Shown here: piece after piece, positions 38,886 to 46,817 of the stretch | How the letters are laid out: every line of letters starts with the position of its first letter | Numbering within the stretch: the first letter of the stretch is position 1 | Source: Pseudomonas aylmerensis | GTDB taxonomy: Bacteria > Pseudomonadota > Gammaproteobacteria > Pseudomonadales > Pseudomonadaceae | Assembly: GCF_001702265.1 (NCBI RefSeq) | Contig: NZ_MAUE01000003.1 | Span: 117,817 to 181,816 of the forward strand | Length of the DNA stretch: 64,000 bases | Direction: 5' to 3' | Program-made: the position numbers and the translations under genes | The notes under the pieces: model-generated | Told to the model about the DNA's origin: nothing | The model's database searches: none | What the model saw: only the letters and a program-made list of their open reading frames with translations

Positions 38886-38919
38886 ATTATCAACAACGCT
38901 TGCGCTGTTGATGGAGCGA

Positions 38920-38948
38920 ACTATACGGAGGGCTTTTTGATCTGTAAA
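38920..38948 (-). promoter_or_regulatory. Promoter of tRNA-Leu copy 1
   Basis: Minus strand TTTACA (38948-38943), 17-base spacer, TATAGT (38925-38920), about 35 bases upstream of the mature tRNA 5' end. Confidence 0.8.
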
Positions 38949-39004
38949 CCCCTGATATCAAAAATATAAATCGGGATTCACGTTAAAAATCAAAGGCCTG
39001 AAAC

Positions 39005-39028
39005 GAAAAAACCCGCTTTCGCGGGTTT
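39005..39028 (-). terminator. Intrinsic terminator of tRNA-Leu copy 2
   Basis: Same hairpin as at 38765; separates copy 2 from copy 1. Confidence 0.9.
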
Positions 39029-39038
39029 GATCTGAATT

Positions 39039-39125
39039 TGGTGCCCAGGAGAAGACTCGAACTTCCACGACCTTGCGATCACCAGCACCTGAAGCTGGCG
39101 TGTCTACCAATTTCACCACCTGGGC
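39039..39125 (-). tRNA. tRNA-Leu (anticodon CAG), copy 2
   Basis: Identical in all 87 bases to the tRNA at 38799-38885. It has its own terminator and its own promoter, so it is a separate transcription unit. Confidence 0.97.
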
Positions 39126-39160
39126 ATTATCTGGCAACGTTGCCGTCGTCGATGGCGCGC

Positions 39161-39189
39161 ACTATACGCAGCGCTATTTTGGCTGTAAA
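39161..39189 (-). promoter_or_regulatory. Promoter of tRNA-Leu copy 2
   Basis: Minus strand TTTACA (39189-39184), 17-base spacer, TATAGT (39166-39161). The hexamers match those of copy 1, while the spacer and the leader differ. Confidence 0.8.
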
Positions 39190-39350
39190 GCCCTGCTATC
39201 AAAAAAACCTGGAAAATTTCGCCAGTGGTCGTGCAAGGTGCGTTCCGAGGGCTGCAAAGGCCTTTAAAACGCTTGTTGATGCCTGAAATTTCCCGTTTCA
39301 ATACGCGTATGCCAAACTAACCCGCATATAGACAAGGTGAAAACTCTCTA

Positions 39351-41984
39351 ATGGCCGATTGGCAGTCCCTCGATCCCGAGGCCGCTCGTGAAGCGGAAAA
39401 ATATGAAAACCCTATTCCTAGCCGCGAACTGATCCTGGCGCATCTCGCCGATCGGGGTTCGCCTGCTAGCCGCGAGCAGTTGGTCGAAGAATTCGGTCTG
39501 ACCACCGAAGACCAGCTCGAAGCCCTGCGCCGCCGCCTGCGCGCCATGGAGCGCGACGCTCAACTGATCTACACCCGCCGTGGCACCTATGCGCCTGTGG
39601 ACAAGCTCGACCTGATCCTTGGCCGCATTGCCGGTCACCGTGACGGCTTCGGCTTCCTGATCCCGGATGATGGCAGTGACGACCTGTTCATGAGCCCGGC
39701 GCAGATGCGCCTGGTGTTCGATGGCGACCGTGCGCTGGCACGCGTTTCCGGCCTCGACCGTCGCGGTCGCCGTGAGGGCGTGATCGTCGAAGTGGTGTCC
39801 CGTGGTCACGAGACCATCGTCGGCCGTTACTTCGAAGAAGGCGGCATCGGCTTTGTGGTGCCGGATAACCCCAAGGTGCAGCAGGAAGTGCTGATCACCC
39901 CGGGCCGCAACGCCAACGCCAAGATCGGCCAGTTCGTCGAGGTGAAGATCACCCACTGGCCAACCCCGCGCTTCCAGCCGCAGGGCGACGTGATCGAAGT
40001 GGTCGGCAACTACATGGCGCCGGGCATGGAAATCGATGTCGCGCTGCGCACCTACGACATCCCTCACGTATGGCCTGAAGCCGTCGTGAAAGAAGCCCGC
40101 AAGCTCAAGCCCGAAGTGGAAGAGAAGGACAAAGAGAAGCGCATCGACTTGCGCCATCTGCCGTTCGTCACCATCGACGGCGAAGACGCGCGCGACTTCG
40201 ACGACGCGGTCTACTGCGAAGCCAAGCCTGGCAAGTTGCGCCTGTTCTCCGGCGGCTGGAAGTTGTACGTAGCGATTGCCGACGTTTCCAGCTACGTGAA
40301 AATCGGCTCGGCACTGGACAACGAAGCCCAGGTGCGCGGCAACTCGGTGTACTTCCCCGAGCGCGTGATCCCGATGCTGCCGGAAGAATTGTCCAACGGC
40401 CTGTGCTCGCTGAACCCGAAAGTCGACCGTTTGGCCATGGTGTGCGAGATGACTATCTCGAAAACCGGCGAAATGACCGATTACCAGTTCTACGAAGCGG
40501 TTATCCACTCCCAGGCGCGCCTGACCTACAACAAGGTCAGCACCATCCTGGAAACGCCGAAGACCAGCGAAGCCAAGGCCCTGCGTACTGAATACGCCGG
40601 CGTCGTGCCGCACCTCAAGCAGCTGTATGCGTTGTACAAGGTGTTGCTGGGCGCGCGTCACGTGCGTGGCGCGATCGATTTTGAAACCCAGGAAACCCGG
40701 ATTGTCTTCGGTTCCGAGCGCAAGATCGCCGCGATCACCCCGACCACCCGCAACGACGCGCACAAGCTGATCGAGGAATGCATGCTGGCGGCCAACGTGG
40801 CCACTGCTGAATTCCTGAAAAAGCACGAAATCCCTGCGTTGTACCGTGTGCACGACGGCCCGCCGCCGGAGCGCCTGGAAAAACTGCGCGCGTTCCTCGG
40901 CGAACTCGGCCTGTCCCTGCACAAAGGCAAGGACGGCCCGACGCCGAAGGACTACCAGGCTCTGCTTGCGAGCATCAAGGACCGTCCGGATTACCACGTG
41001 ATTCAGACCGTGATGCTGCGCTCCCTGAGCCAGGCGGTGTACAGCGCCGATAATCAGGGCCACTTCGGCCTGAATTACGAGGCGTACACCCACTTCACTT
41101 CGCCGATCCGTCGTTACCCGGACTTGCTCACGCACCGGGCGATCCGCAGCGTGATCCACTCCAAGCAGAACACCCCGCACGTCAAGCGCGCCGGTGCCAT
41201 GACCATTCCGAAGGCGCGGATCTATCCGTACGACGAAGCGGCCCTGGAACAGTTGGGCGAGCAGTGCTCCATGAGCGAGCGCCGCGCCGACGAAGCCACC
41301 CGCGACGTGGTGAACTGGCTCAAGTGCGAGTTCATGAAAGACCGCGTGGGCGAGTCGTTCCCGGGTGTGATCACTGCCGTGACCGGCTTTGGCCTGTTCG
41401 TCGAGCTGACCGACATCTACGTCGAGGGCCTGGTGCACGTCACCGCGTTGCCGGGCGACTACTACCACTTCGATCCTGTGCATCACCGCCTGGCGGGCGA
41501 GCGCACCGGTCGCAGCTTCCGCTTGGGCGACACGGTGGAAGTGCAGGTCATGCGCGTCGATCTCGACGAGCGCAAGATCGACTTCGGCATGCCTGACAAA
41601 CCGGCCGAACCGACTGGCCGGAAAAAACGTGGCAGCGACACCGCAGCCCCGGCCGCCAAGGGCAAGGGGGCTCCTGCGAAAGCGGCGGCCACCGAGCCTG
41701 CGCCGGCCAAGGCGGGTCGTCGTTCGTCTGCCAAGGACAAGGCCCCCGAAGCCTATCGCCCAAGTGACGCAGCGGCGAAAAACGCCGAACTGCGCAAGAG
41801 CCGTGAGTTGAAGCAGCAGTTGCTCAACGAAGCCAAAAGCGGTGGTAAAGCGGCGTCTGGGGGAAAGTCCCACGGGGCGGAAAAGCCGTCGAGCAAGCCG
41901 AGTAAACACCGTAAAGGCCCGCCAAAAGCGGGTTCGGCCCCCGCGAAAAGCGGCGGGTCGCGCAAACCTAAGGCCAAGTCATGA
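39351..41984 (+). CDS. rnr: Ribonuclease R
   Basis: Processive 3'-5' exoribonuclease able to digest structured RNA. The 877-residue protein has an N-terminal helix-turn-helix segment (about 20-75), cold-shock domains, the RNB catalytic domain (about 260-590) with IDGEDARDFDDAVYCE (metal-binding aspartates) and HFTSPIRRYPDLLTHRAI, an S1 domain (about 645-735, FPGVITAVTGFGLFVELTD) and a 140-residue Lys/Ala/Ser-rich tail. The tail is longer than in E. coli and probably aids RNA binding. It overlaps rlmB by four bases (ATGA), a strong sign of coupling. Confidence 0.97.
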   Translation: MADWQSLDPEAAREAEKYENPIPSRELILAHLADRGSPASREQLVEEFGLTTEDQLEALRRRLRAMERDAQLIYTRRGTYAPVDKLDLILGRIAGHRDGFGFLIPDDGSDDLFMSPAQMRLVFDGDRALARVSGLDRRGRREGVIVEVVSRGHETIVGRYFEEGGIGFVVPDNPKVQQEVLITPGRNANAKIGQFVEVKITHWPTPRFQPQGDVIEVVGNYMAPGMEIDVALRTYDIPHVWPEAVVKEARKLKPEVEEKDKEKRIDLRHLPFVTIDGEDARDFDDAVYCEAKPGKLRLFSGGWKLYVAIADVSSYVKIGSALDNEAQVRGNSVYFPERVIPMLPEELSNGLCSLNPKVDRLAMVCEMTISKTGEMTDYQFYEAVIHSQARLTYNKVSTILETPKTSEAKALRTEYAGVVPHLKQLYALYKVLLGARHVRGAIDFETQETRIVFGSERKIAAITPTTRNDAHKLIEECMLAANVATAEFLKKHEIPALYRVHDGPPPERLEKLRAFLGELGLSLHKGKDGPTPKDYQALLASIKDRPDYHVIQTVMLRSLSQAVYSADNQGHFGLNYEAYTHFTSPIRRYPDLLTHRAIRSVIHSKQNTPHVKRAGAMTIPKARIYPYDEAALEQLGEQCSMSERRADEATRDVVNWLKCEFMKDRVGESFPGVITAVTGFGLFVELTDIYVEGLVHVTALPGDYYHFDPVHHRLAGERTGRSFRLGDTVEVQVMRVDLDERKIDFGMPDKPAEPTGRKKRGSDTAAPAAKGKGAPAKAAATEPAPAKAGRRSSAKDKAPEAYRPSDAAAKNAELRKSRELKQQLLNEAKSGGKAASGGKSHGAEKPSSKPSKHRKGPPKAGSAPAKSGGSRKPKAKS

Positions 41985-42736
41985 GTCTGGAAAAAATCTA
42001 CGGCGTACACGCCGTAGAAGCGTTGCTGCGTCACCATCCCAAGCGCGTCAAGCAAGTCTGGTTGGCCGAAGGTCGCAGCGAGCCGCGCGTGCAAGCGCTG
42101 GTCGAGCTGGCCACTGCCAACAAAGTCGCGATCGGCCAGGCCGAGCGGCGTGAAATGGACGTGTGGGTGGAAGGTGTCCACCAGGGCGTGGTCGCGGACG
42201 TGAGCCCGAGCCAGGTCTGGGGCGAAGCCATGCTTGACGAGCTGCTCGACCGTACCGAAGGTGCGCCGCTGCTGCTGGTGCTGGACGGCGTGACCGACCC
42301 GCACAACCTCGGTGCCTGCCTGCGTTCGGCGGATGCCGCCGGCGCGCTGGCAGTGATCGTGCCCAAGGACAAGTCGGCGACGTTGACGCCGGTTGTACGT
42401 AAAGTCGCCTGTGGCGCGGCGGAAGTGATTCCGCTGGTGGCCGTGACCAACCTCGCGCGTACCCTGGAGAAACTCCAGCAGCGCGGCCTGTGGGTCGTGG
42501 GCACGGCGGGAGAGGCCGAGGTCAGCATCTATGACCAGGACCTCACCGGCCCGACCATCCTGATCATGGGCGCCGAAGGCAAAGGCATGCGTCGCCTGAC
42601 CCGTGAGCATTGCGACTACCTGGTGCACCTGCCGATGGCCGGCAGCGTCAGCAGTCTCAACGTATCGGTCGCAACGGGCGTCTGCCTGTTCGAAGCCCAG
42701 CGCCAGCGCGGCGCCAAGGCTAAAGCCAAGAAATAA
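41981..42736 (+). CDS. rlmB: 23S rRNA (guanosine-2'-O-)-methyltransferase RlmB
   Basis: SPOUT-class methyltransferase that modifies G2251 of 23S rRNA. The 251 residues show the N-terminal substrate-binding domain (IYGVHAVEALLRHHPKRVKQ) and the trefoil-knot motifs LDGVTDPHNLGACLRSADAA, IMGAEGKGMRRLTRE and LPMAGSVSSLNVSVATG. It begins within the rnr stop region and is transcribed with it. Confidence 0.97.
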   Translation: MSLEKIYGVHAVEALLRHHPKRVKQVWLAEGRSEPRVQALVELATANKVAIGQAERREMDVWVEGVHQGVVADVSPSQVWGEAMLDELLDRTEGAPLLLVLDGVTDPHNLGACLRSADAAGALAVIVPKDKSATLTPVVRKVACGAAEVIPLVAVTNLARTLEKLQQRGLWVVGTAGEAEVSIYDQDLTGPTILIMGAEGKGMRRLTREHCDYLVHLPMAGSVSSLNVSVATGVCLFEAQRQRGAKAKAKK

Positions 42737-42756
42737 ACAAGTCTGGCGCAGGTCAA

Positions 42757-42850
42757 AATGTGGGAGGGGGCTTGCTCCCGAATACGGTGTATCAGCCAGT
42801 GCATTGGGTGACTGGCACACCGCTTTCGGGAGCAAGCCACCTCCCACATT
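42757..42850. repeat. REP inverted pair
   Basis: AATGTGGGAGGGGGCTTGCT at 42757 and the complementary arm ending CTCCCACATT at 42850. The left arm has GGGGG where other copies have GCGGG, with a compensating change opposite. Confidence 0.87.
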
Positions 42851-42895
42851 TGTTTTTGTGGTGTATGGGCGCTGTTCAAATAATCACCAATCACC

Positions 42896-42924
42896 TTGCA
42901 CCCTTTCTCCCCCTTCTCTACAAT
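42896..42924 (+). promoter_or_regulatory. Promoter of the rpsF operon
   Basis: TTGCAC (42896-42901), 17-base spacer, TACAAT (42919-42924). The expected start near 42931 gives a leader of about 112 nt. Confidence 0.75.
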
Positions 42925-42931
42925 TGCGCCC

Positions 42932-42973
42932 CTTGCCTTCCTGGCAGGCACCGATGTGCCTCCCTGCGGCAAG
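42932..42973 (+). promoter_or_regulatory. Structured 5' leader of rpsF (candidate S6:S18 autoregulatory element)
   Basis: CTTGCC (42932-42937) pairs with GGCAAG (42968-42973), enclosing a second stem GCAG/CTGC and an apical hairpin GGCAC-CGAT-GTGCC. It starts almost exactly at the predicted transcript 5' end. Ribosomal proteins S6 and S18 are known to bind a structured leader of their own mRNA in many bacteria. Assignment here is inferred from position and fold only. Confidence 0.45.
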
Positions 42974-43043
42974 ATCCATAAGTGTCATTCACTCCTTGTC
43001 TGACCGTTTTTGAGCGGCAGGCTACAACCCGTAAGGAGCATTC

Positions 43044-43466
43044 ATGCGTCATTACGAAATCATCTTTTTGGTCCACCCGGATCAAAGCGAGCAAGTCGGC
43101 GGCATGGTTGAGCGTTACACCAAGCTGATCGAAGAAGACGGCGGCAAAATCCACCGTCTGGAAGATTGGGGCCGTCGTCAACTGGCCTACGCAATCAACA
43201 ATGTTCACAAGGCTCACTACGTGATGCTGAACGTTGAGTGCACTGGCAAGGCCCTGGCCGAGCTGGAAGACAACTTCCGCTACAACGATGCAGTGATCCG
43301 TAACCTGGTCATCCGTCGCGAAGAAGCCGTTACCGGCCAATCCGAGATGCTCAAGGCTGAAGAAAACCGCAGTGAGCGCCGTGAGCGTCGCGACCGTCCT
43401 GAGCACGAAGGCGCTGATAGCGCTGACAGTGATGACAGCGACAACAGCGATAACGCTGACGAGTAA
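43044..43466 (+). CDS. rpsF: 30S ribosomal protein bS6
   Basis: Platform protein of the 30S subunit that binds 16S rRNA with S18. The 140-residue sequence has the family beginning [18 protein letters not shown] and [14 protein letters not shown]. The C-terminal tail ends in an acidic Ser/Asp repeat ([16 protein letters not shown]), longer than in most bS6 proteins; E. coli S6 carries a post-translational polyglutamate tail. AAGGAG precedes the ATG. Confidence 0.98.
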   Translation: MRHYEIIFLVHPDQSEQVGGMVERYTKLIEEDGGKIHRLEDWGRRQLAYAINNVHKAHYVMLNVECTGKALAELEDNFRYNDAVIRNLVIRREEAVTGQSEMLKAEENRSERRERRDRPEHEGADSADSDDSDNSDNADE

Positions 43467-43494
43467 TCCACGGACCTTTTAAGGAGCCTATCAA

Positions 43495-43725
43495 ATGGCA
43501 CGTTTCTTCCGTCGTCGTAAATTCTGCCGCTTCACCGCTGAAGACGTGAAAGAGATCGATTACAAAGATCTCAACACTCTGAAAGCCTACGTATCCGAGA
43601 CCGGCAAAATCGTTCCAAGCCGTATCACCGGTACCAAAGCACGTTATCAGCGTCAGCTGGCCACCGCTATCAAGCGCGCCCGCTTCCTGGCCCTGCTGGC
43701 CTACACCGACAGCCACGGCCGCTGA
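43495..43725 (+). CDS. rpsR: 30S ribosomal protein bS18
   Basis: The 76-residue partner of S6 on the 30S platform. It is strongly basic, with [22 protein letters not shown] and the conserved [25 protein letters not shown]. It is 28 bases downstream of rpsF with AAGGAG before the ATG. Confidence 0.98.
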
Positions 43726-43761
43726 GACCGGGCAGTCGACAAGTAGTAAGGGATTGAATGC

Positions 43762-44655
43762 ATGCGCGCCTTAGCTGAGTTCATCATGCGCGGTCGTGTG
43801 CAGGCCACTCTGGTAGTGGCTGGATGTGCGGCATTGCCGTTGCTTTATTGGTTGGGTGCTGCCGCAGGTTGCCTTGTGCTCCTGCGGCGCGGTTTGAAGG
43901 ACGCCCTTGGCGTTCTCGCCCTGGGACTGCTGCCGGCCTTGGTCTGGTGGCTGCAATTCGACGATCCACGCGTGCTTCTGGTACTGCTGGGGTCATCGAG
44001 CCTTGCGTTGGTTTTACGCGCAAGCGAGTCCTGGGTCCGCACGCTGCTGGTCAGCGTGGCATTGGGGTTGGTGTACTCAGTAATGCTTGGCGCGGCTTTC
44101 CGCCCGCATATCGAGGCGCTGGCGCAGGAGATCGTCAAGATCCTGCCGCTGGCCCTCGGGGATCTCTACCAGCAGTTGACGGTAGATGAGCGAGCGCGCC
44201 TTGCGGCACTGATTGCACCGGTCCTGACCGGCCTGATAGCGGCACTGTTGCAGATCGTCAGCGTGCTGAGCCTGATTCTTGGGCGTTATTGGCAGGCGTT
44301 GTTGTACAACCCGGGTGGTTTTGGTCGCGAATTTCGCAGTATCAGAATCCCTGCGGGGCCGGCGATGTTGCTGCTGGCGTGCATGGTTGTCGGACCGAAC
44401 TTCGGTCCACAGATGGCCTTGCTGGCGCCGATTTGCAGCGTACCGCTGGTGTTTGCCGGACTGGCCCTGATTCACGGGCTGGTTGCGCGAAAGCGCCTGG
44501 CCAAGTTCTGGCTGGTGGGGTTGTACGTCACGCTGTTGCTGTTCATGCAGCTGATCTATCCGTTACTCGTGGTCTTGGCCATTGTCGACGGCCTGATTGA
44601 TTTTCGCGGTCGTCTCGCGTCGAAAGACGCCGATAACGCGAACGGTGAAGGTTAA
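43762..44655 (+). CDS. DUF2232 (YybS-like) membrane protein
   Basis: A 297-residue polytopic membrane protein of unknown function with about seven to eight hydrophobic helices. It matches the DUF2232 family by its position between rpsR and rplI and by patterns such as PLLYWLGAAAGCLVLLRRGL, LLVSVALGLVYSVMLGAAF and PAMLLLACMVVGP. ATG at 43762 has AAGGGA eight bases upstream; an out-of-frame ATG at 43758 is ignored. The gene is commonly embedded in this ribosomal operon in pseudomonads. Confidence 0.85.
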   Translation: MRALAEFIMRGRVQATLVVAGCAALPLLYWLGAAAGCLVLLRRGLKDALGVLALGLLPALVWWLQFDDPRVLLVLLGSSSLALVLRASESWVRTLLVSVALGLVYSVMLGAAFRPHIEALAQEIVKILPLALGDLYQQLTVDERARLAALIAPVLTGLIAALLQIVSVLSLILGRYWQALLYNPGGFGREFRSIRIPAGPAMLLLACMVVGPNFGPQMALLAPICSVPLVFAGLALIHGLVARKRLAKFWLVGLYVTLLLFMQLIYPLLVVLAIVDGLIDFRGRLASKDADNANGEG

Positions 44656-44673
44656 AAGTTAGAGGATTTTCAC

Positions 44674-45120
44674 ATGCAACTGATCCTTCTGGAAAAAGTC
44701 GCCAACCTGGGCAACCTGGGCGACAAAGTGAACGTTAAGGCCGGCTACGGTCGTAACTACCTGCTGCCATACGGCAAAGCCACCGCTGCAACCGCTGCCA
44801 ACCTGGCTGCGTTTGAAGAGCGTCGCGCTGAGCTGGAAAAAGCCGCAGCAGACAAAAAAGCGTCGGCCGAAACTCGCGCTGCCCAACTGGCTGAGCTGGA
44901 AGTGACTATCACTGCCACCGCCGGTGACGAAGGCAAGCTGTTCGGTTCGATCGGCACCCACGACATCGCTGATGCACTGACCGCCTCCGGCGTTGAAGTG
45001 CAGAAGAGCGAAGTTCGTCTGCCGAACGGCACCATCCGCAACGTAGGCGAATTCGACGTAGCCGTGCACCTGCACGCTGAAGTTGAAGCCACCGTACGCG
45101 TTGTCGTGGTAGCAGCTTAA
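44674..45120 (+). CDS. rplI: 50S ribosomal protein bL9
   Basis: The 148-residue protein shows the N-terminal 23S-binding domain ([36 protein letters not shown]), a long connecting helix rich in Glu/Lys/Ala and a C-terminal globular domain with [14 protein letters not shown] and [14 protein letters not shown]. It ends the ribosomal part of the operon. Confidence 0.98.
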   Translation: MQLILLEKVANLGNLGDKVNVKAGYGRNYLLPYGKATAATAANLAAFEERRAELEKAAADKKASAETRAAQLAELEVTITATAGDEGKLFGSIGTHDIADALTASGVEVQKSEVRLPNGTIRNVGEFDVAVHLHAEVEATVRVVVVAA

Positions 45121-45167
45121 GCAGCACCTAACTGACTGGCACCTCGCGTGCCAGGCGGTTAACATCG

Positions 45168-45205
45168 GGCACGATCCTGTTTACAGGTCGTGCCTTTTGT
45201 TTTTC
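45168..45205 (+). terminator. Intrinsic terminator between rplI and dnaB
   Basis: GGCACGA and TCGTGCC enclose a nested CCTG/CAGG stem and are followed by TTTTGTTTTT. It would reduce read-through from the ribosomal operon into dnaB. Confidence 0.85.
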
Positions 45206-45230
45206 TACAAACCCCTAATTCCAAGTGGCC

Positions 45231-46628
45231 ATGAACGATATTTCAGCTCCTGAGCAATACGATCTGCAAACCGCTGCCCTGAAGGTGCCGCCGCATTCCA
45301 TCGAGGCCGAACAGGCTGTGCTCGGTGGCCTGATGCTGGACAACAACGCCTGGGAACGCGTGCTGGATCAAGTCTCGGACGGTGATTTCTATCGGCATGA
45401 CCATCGCCTGATCTTCCGTGCCATTGCCAAGCTGGCCGACCAGAACTCGCCGATCGACGTGGTGACCCTGGCCGAACAGCTGGACAAGGAAGGCCAGACC
45501 TCCCAGGTCGGCGGCCTGGGTTATCTCGGCGAGCTGGCGAAAAACACGCCGTCCGTCGCCAACATCAAGGCGTATGCGCAGATCGTTCGCGAGCGCGCCA
45601 CGCTGCGCCAACTGATCGGCATCAGCACCGAGATCGCCGACAGTGCCTTCAACCCCGAAGGCCGTACCGCCGCCGAGATTCTCGACGAAGCCGAGCGCCA
45701 GATCTTCCAGATCGCCGAAGCGCGTCCTAAGACCGGCGGCCCGGTAGGCGTCAACGAGCTGTTGACCAAGGCCATCGACCGTATCGACACGTTGTTCAAC
45801 ACCGACAACGCCATCACCGGTATCTCCACCGGCTACACCGACCTCGACGAGAAAACCAGCGGCCTGCAGCCGGCTGACTTGATCATCGTCGCCGGCCGTC
45901 CATCCATGGGTAAAACCACCTTTGCGATGAACCTGGTGGAAAACGCGGTGTTGCGCAGCGACAAGACGGTACTGGTGTACTCCCTCGAGATGCCAGGCGA
46001 ATCGCTGGTCATGCGTATGCTTTCCTCGCTCGGCCGTATCGACCAGACCAAGGTGCGTGCCGGTCGCCTGGAAGACGACGATTGGCCGCGCCTGACCTCG
46101 GCGGTCAACCTGCTCAACGACCGCAAGTTGTTCATCGATGACACCGCCGGTATCAGCCCGTCCGAGATGCGCGCACGTACCCGCCGCCTGGTGCGCGAGC
46201 ACGGCGACATCGCCTTGATCATGATCGACTACCTGCAGTTGATGCAGATCCCGGGCTCCAGCGGCGACAACCGGACCAACGAAATTTCCGAAATCTCGCG
46301 GTCCCTGAAGGCCCTGGCCAAGGAATTCAACTGCCCGGTGGTGGCGCTGTCCCAGCTCAACCGTTCCCTGGAACAACGTCCCAACAAGCGCCCGGTGAAC
46401 TCCGACTTGCGTGAATCCGGAGCGATCGAGCAGGACGCCGACGTCATCATGTTCGTGTACCGCGACGAGGTGTACCACCCCGAAACCGAGCACAAGGGCA
46501 TTGCCGAGATCATCATCGGCAAGCAGCGGAACGGGCCGATCGGCTTTATCCGCCTGGCGTTCATCGGCAAGTACACGCGTTTCGAGAACCTGGCTCCAGG
46601 TAGTTACAACTTCGACGACGACGAGTAA
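45231..46628 (+). CDS. dnaB: Replicative DNA helicase
   Basis: Hexameric helicase at the replication fork. From ATG 45231 it has 465 residues: N-terminal DnaG-binding domain (PPHSIEAEQAVLGGLMLDNNAW), then the RecA-like motor with Walker A (VAGRPSMGKTTFAMN), Walker B (ALIMIDYLQLM) and the LRESGAIEQDADVIMFVYRD motif with the arginine finger region nearby. No intein interrupts it. A GTG two codons upstream (45225) is an alternative start. Confidence 0.97.
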   Translation: MNDISAPEQYDLQTAALKVPPHSIEAEQAVLGGLMLDNNAWERVLDQVSDGDFYRHDHRLIFRAIAKLADQNSPIDVVTLAEQLDKEGQTSQVGGLGYLGELAKNTPSVANIKAYAQIVRERATLRQLIGISTEIADSAFNPEGRTAAEILDEAERQIFQIAEARPKTGGPVGVNELLTKAIDRIDTLFNTDNAITGISTGYTDLDEKTSGLQPADLIIVAGRPSMGKTTFAMNLVENAVLRSDKTVLVYSLEMPGESLVMRMLSSLGRIDQTKVRAGRLEDDDWPRLTSAVNLLNDRKLFIDDTAGISPSEMRARTRRLVREHGDIALIMIDYLQLMQIPGSSGDNRTNEISEISRSLKALAKEFNCPVVALSQLNRSLEQRPNKRPVNSDLRESGAIEQDADVIMFVYRDEVYHPETEHKGIAEIIIGKQRNGPIGFIRLAFIGKYTRFENLAPGSYNFDDDE

Positions 46629-46646
46629 GCCCCAGCGCCTTCAACG

Positions 46647-46724
46647 GCCTCATCGCCGGCACGCCAGCGGCCACATCTGGATGTATTCACTAATCAGTGT
46701 GGGAGCGGGCTTGCCCCCGATGGC
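46647..46724. repeat. Degenerate REP pair
   Basis: A good right-hand unit, GTGTGGGAGCGGGCTTGCCC at 46697-46724, faces a decayed left arm at 46647-46680 (GCCTCATCGCCGGCACGCCA). The stem can no longer form fully, so this looks like an ageing copy. Confidence 0.6.
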
Positions 46725-46817
46725 TTCAGCACAATTCCGACTGTTGCCGTCGGAATTGGTCAAAATTTGTGCTATATTCCGCGCCCGCGATTTTTCATCT
46801 CAACACCGGTCACCGTC

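Larger units (their letters stand above)
38760..38891. repeat. Direct repeat, copy 1 (tRNA-Leu plus terminator)
   Basis: These 132 bases are identical to 39000-39131, exactly 240 bases away. The repeat covers the whole tRNA and its terminator; sequence just outside on both sides diverges. Confidence 0.95.
39000..39131. repeat. Direct repeat, copy 2 (tRNA-Leu plus terminator)
   Basis: Identical to 38760-38891. Together they form a tandem duplication with a 240-base period. Confidence 0.95.

Noticed and set aside
39348..41909. Long minus-strand frame opposite rnr (853 codons), with similar frames opposite ygiQ (46836-49127), parE and parC
   Set aside because: All mirror highly expressed sense genes and have low-complexity His/Gln/Gly/Val-rich translations without family features.
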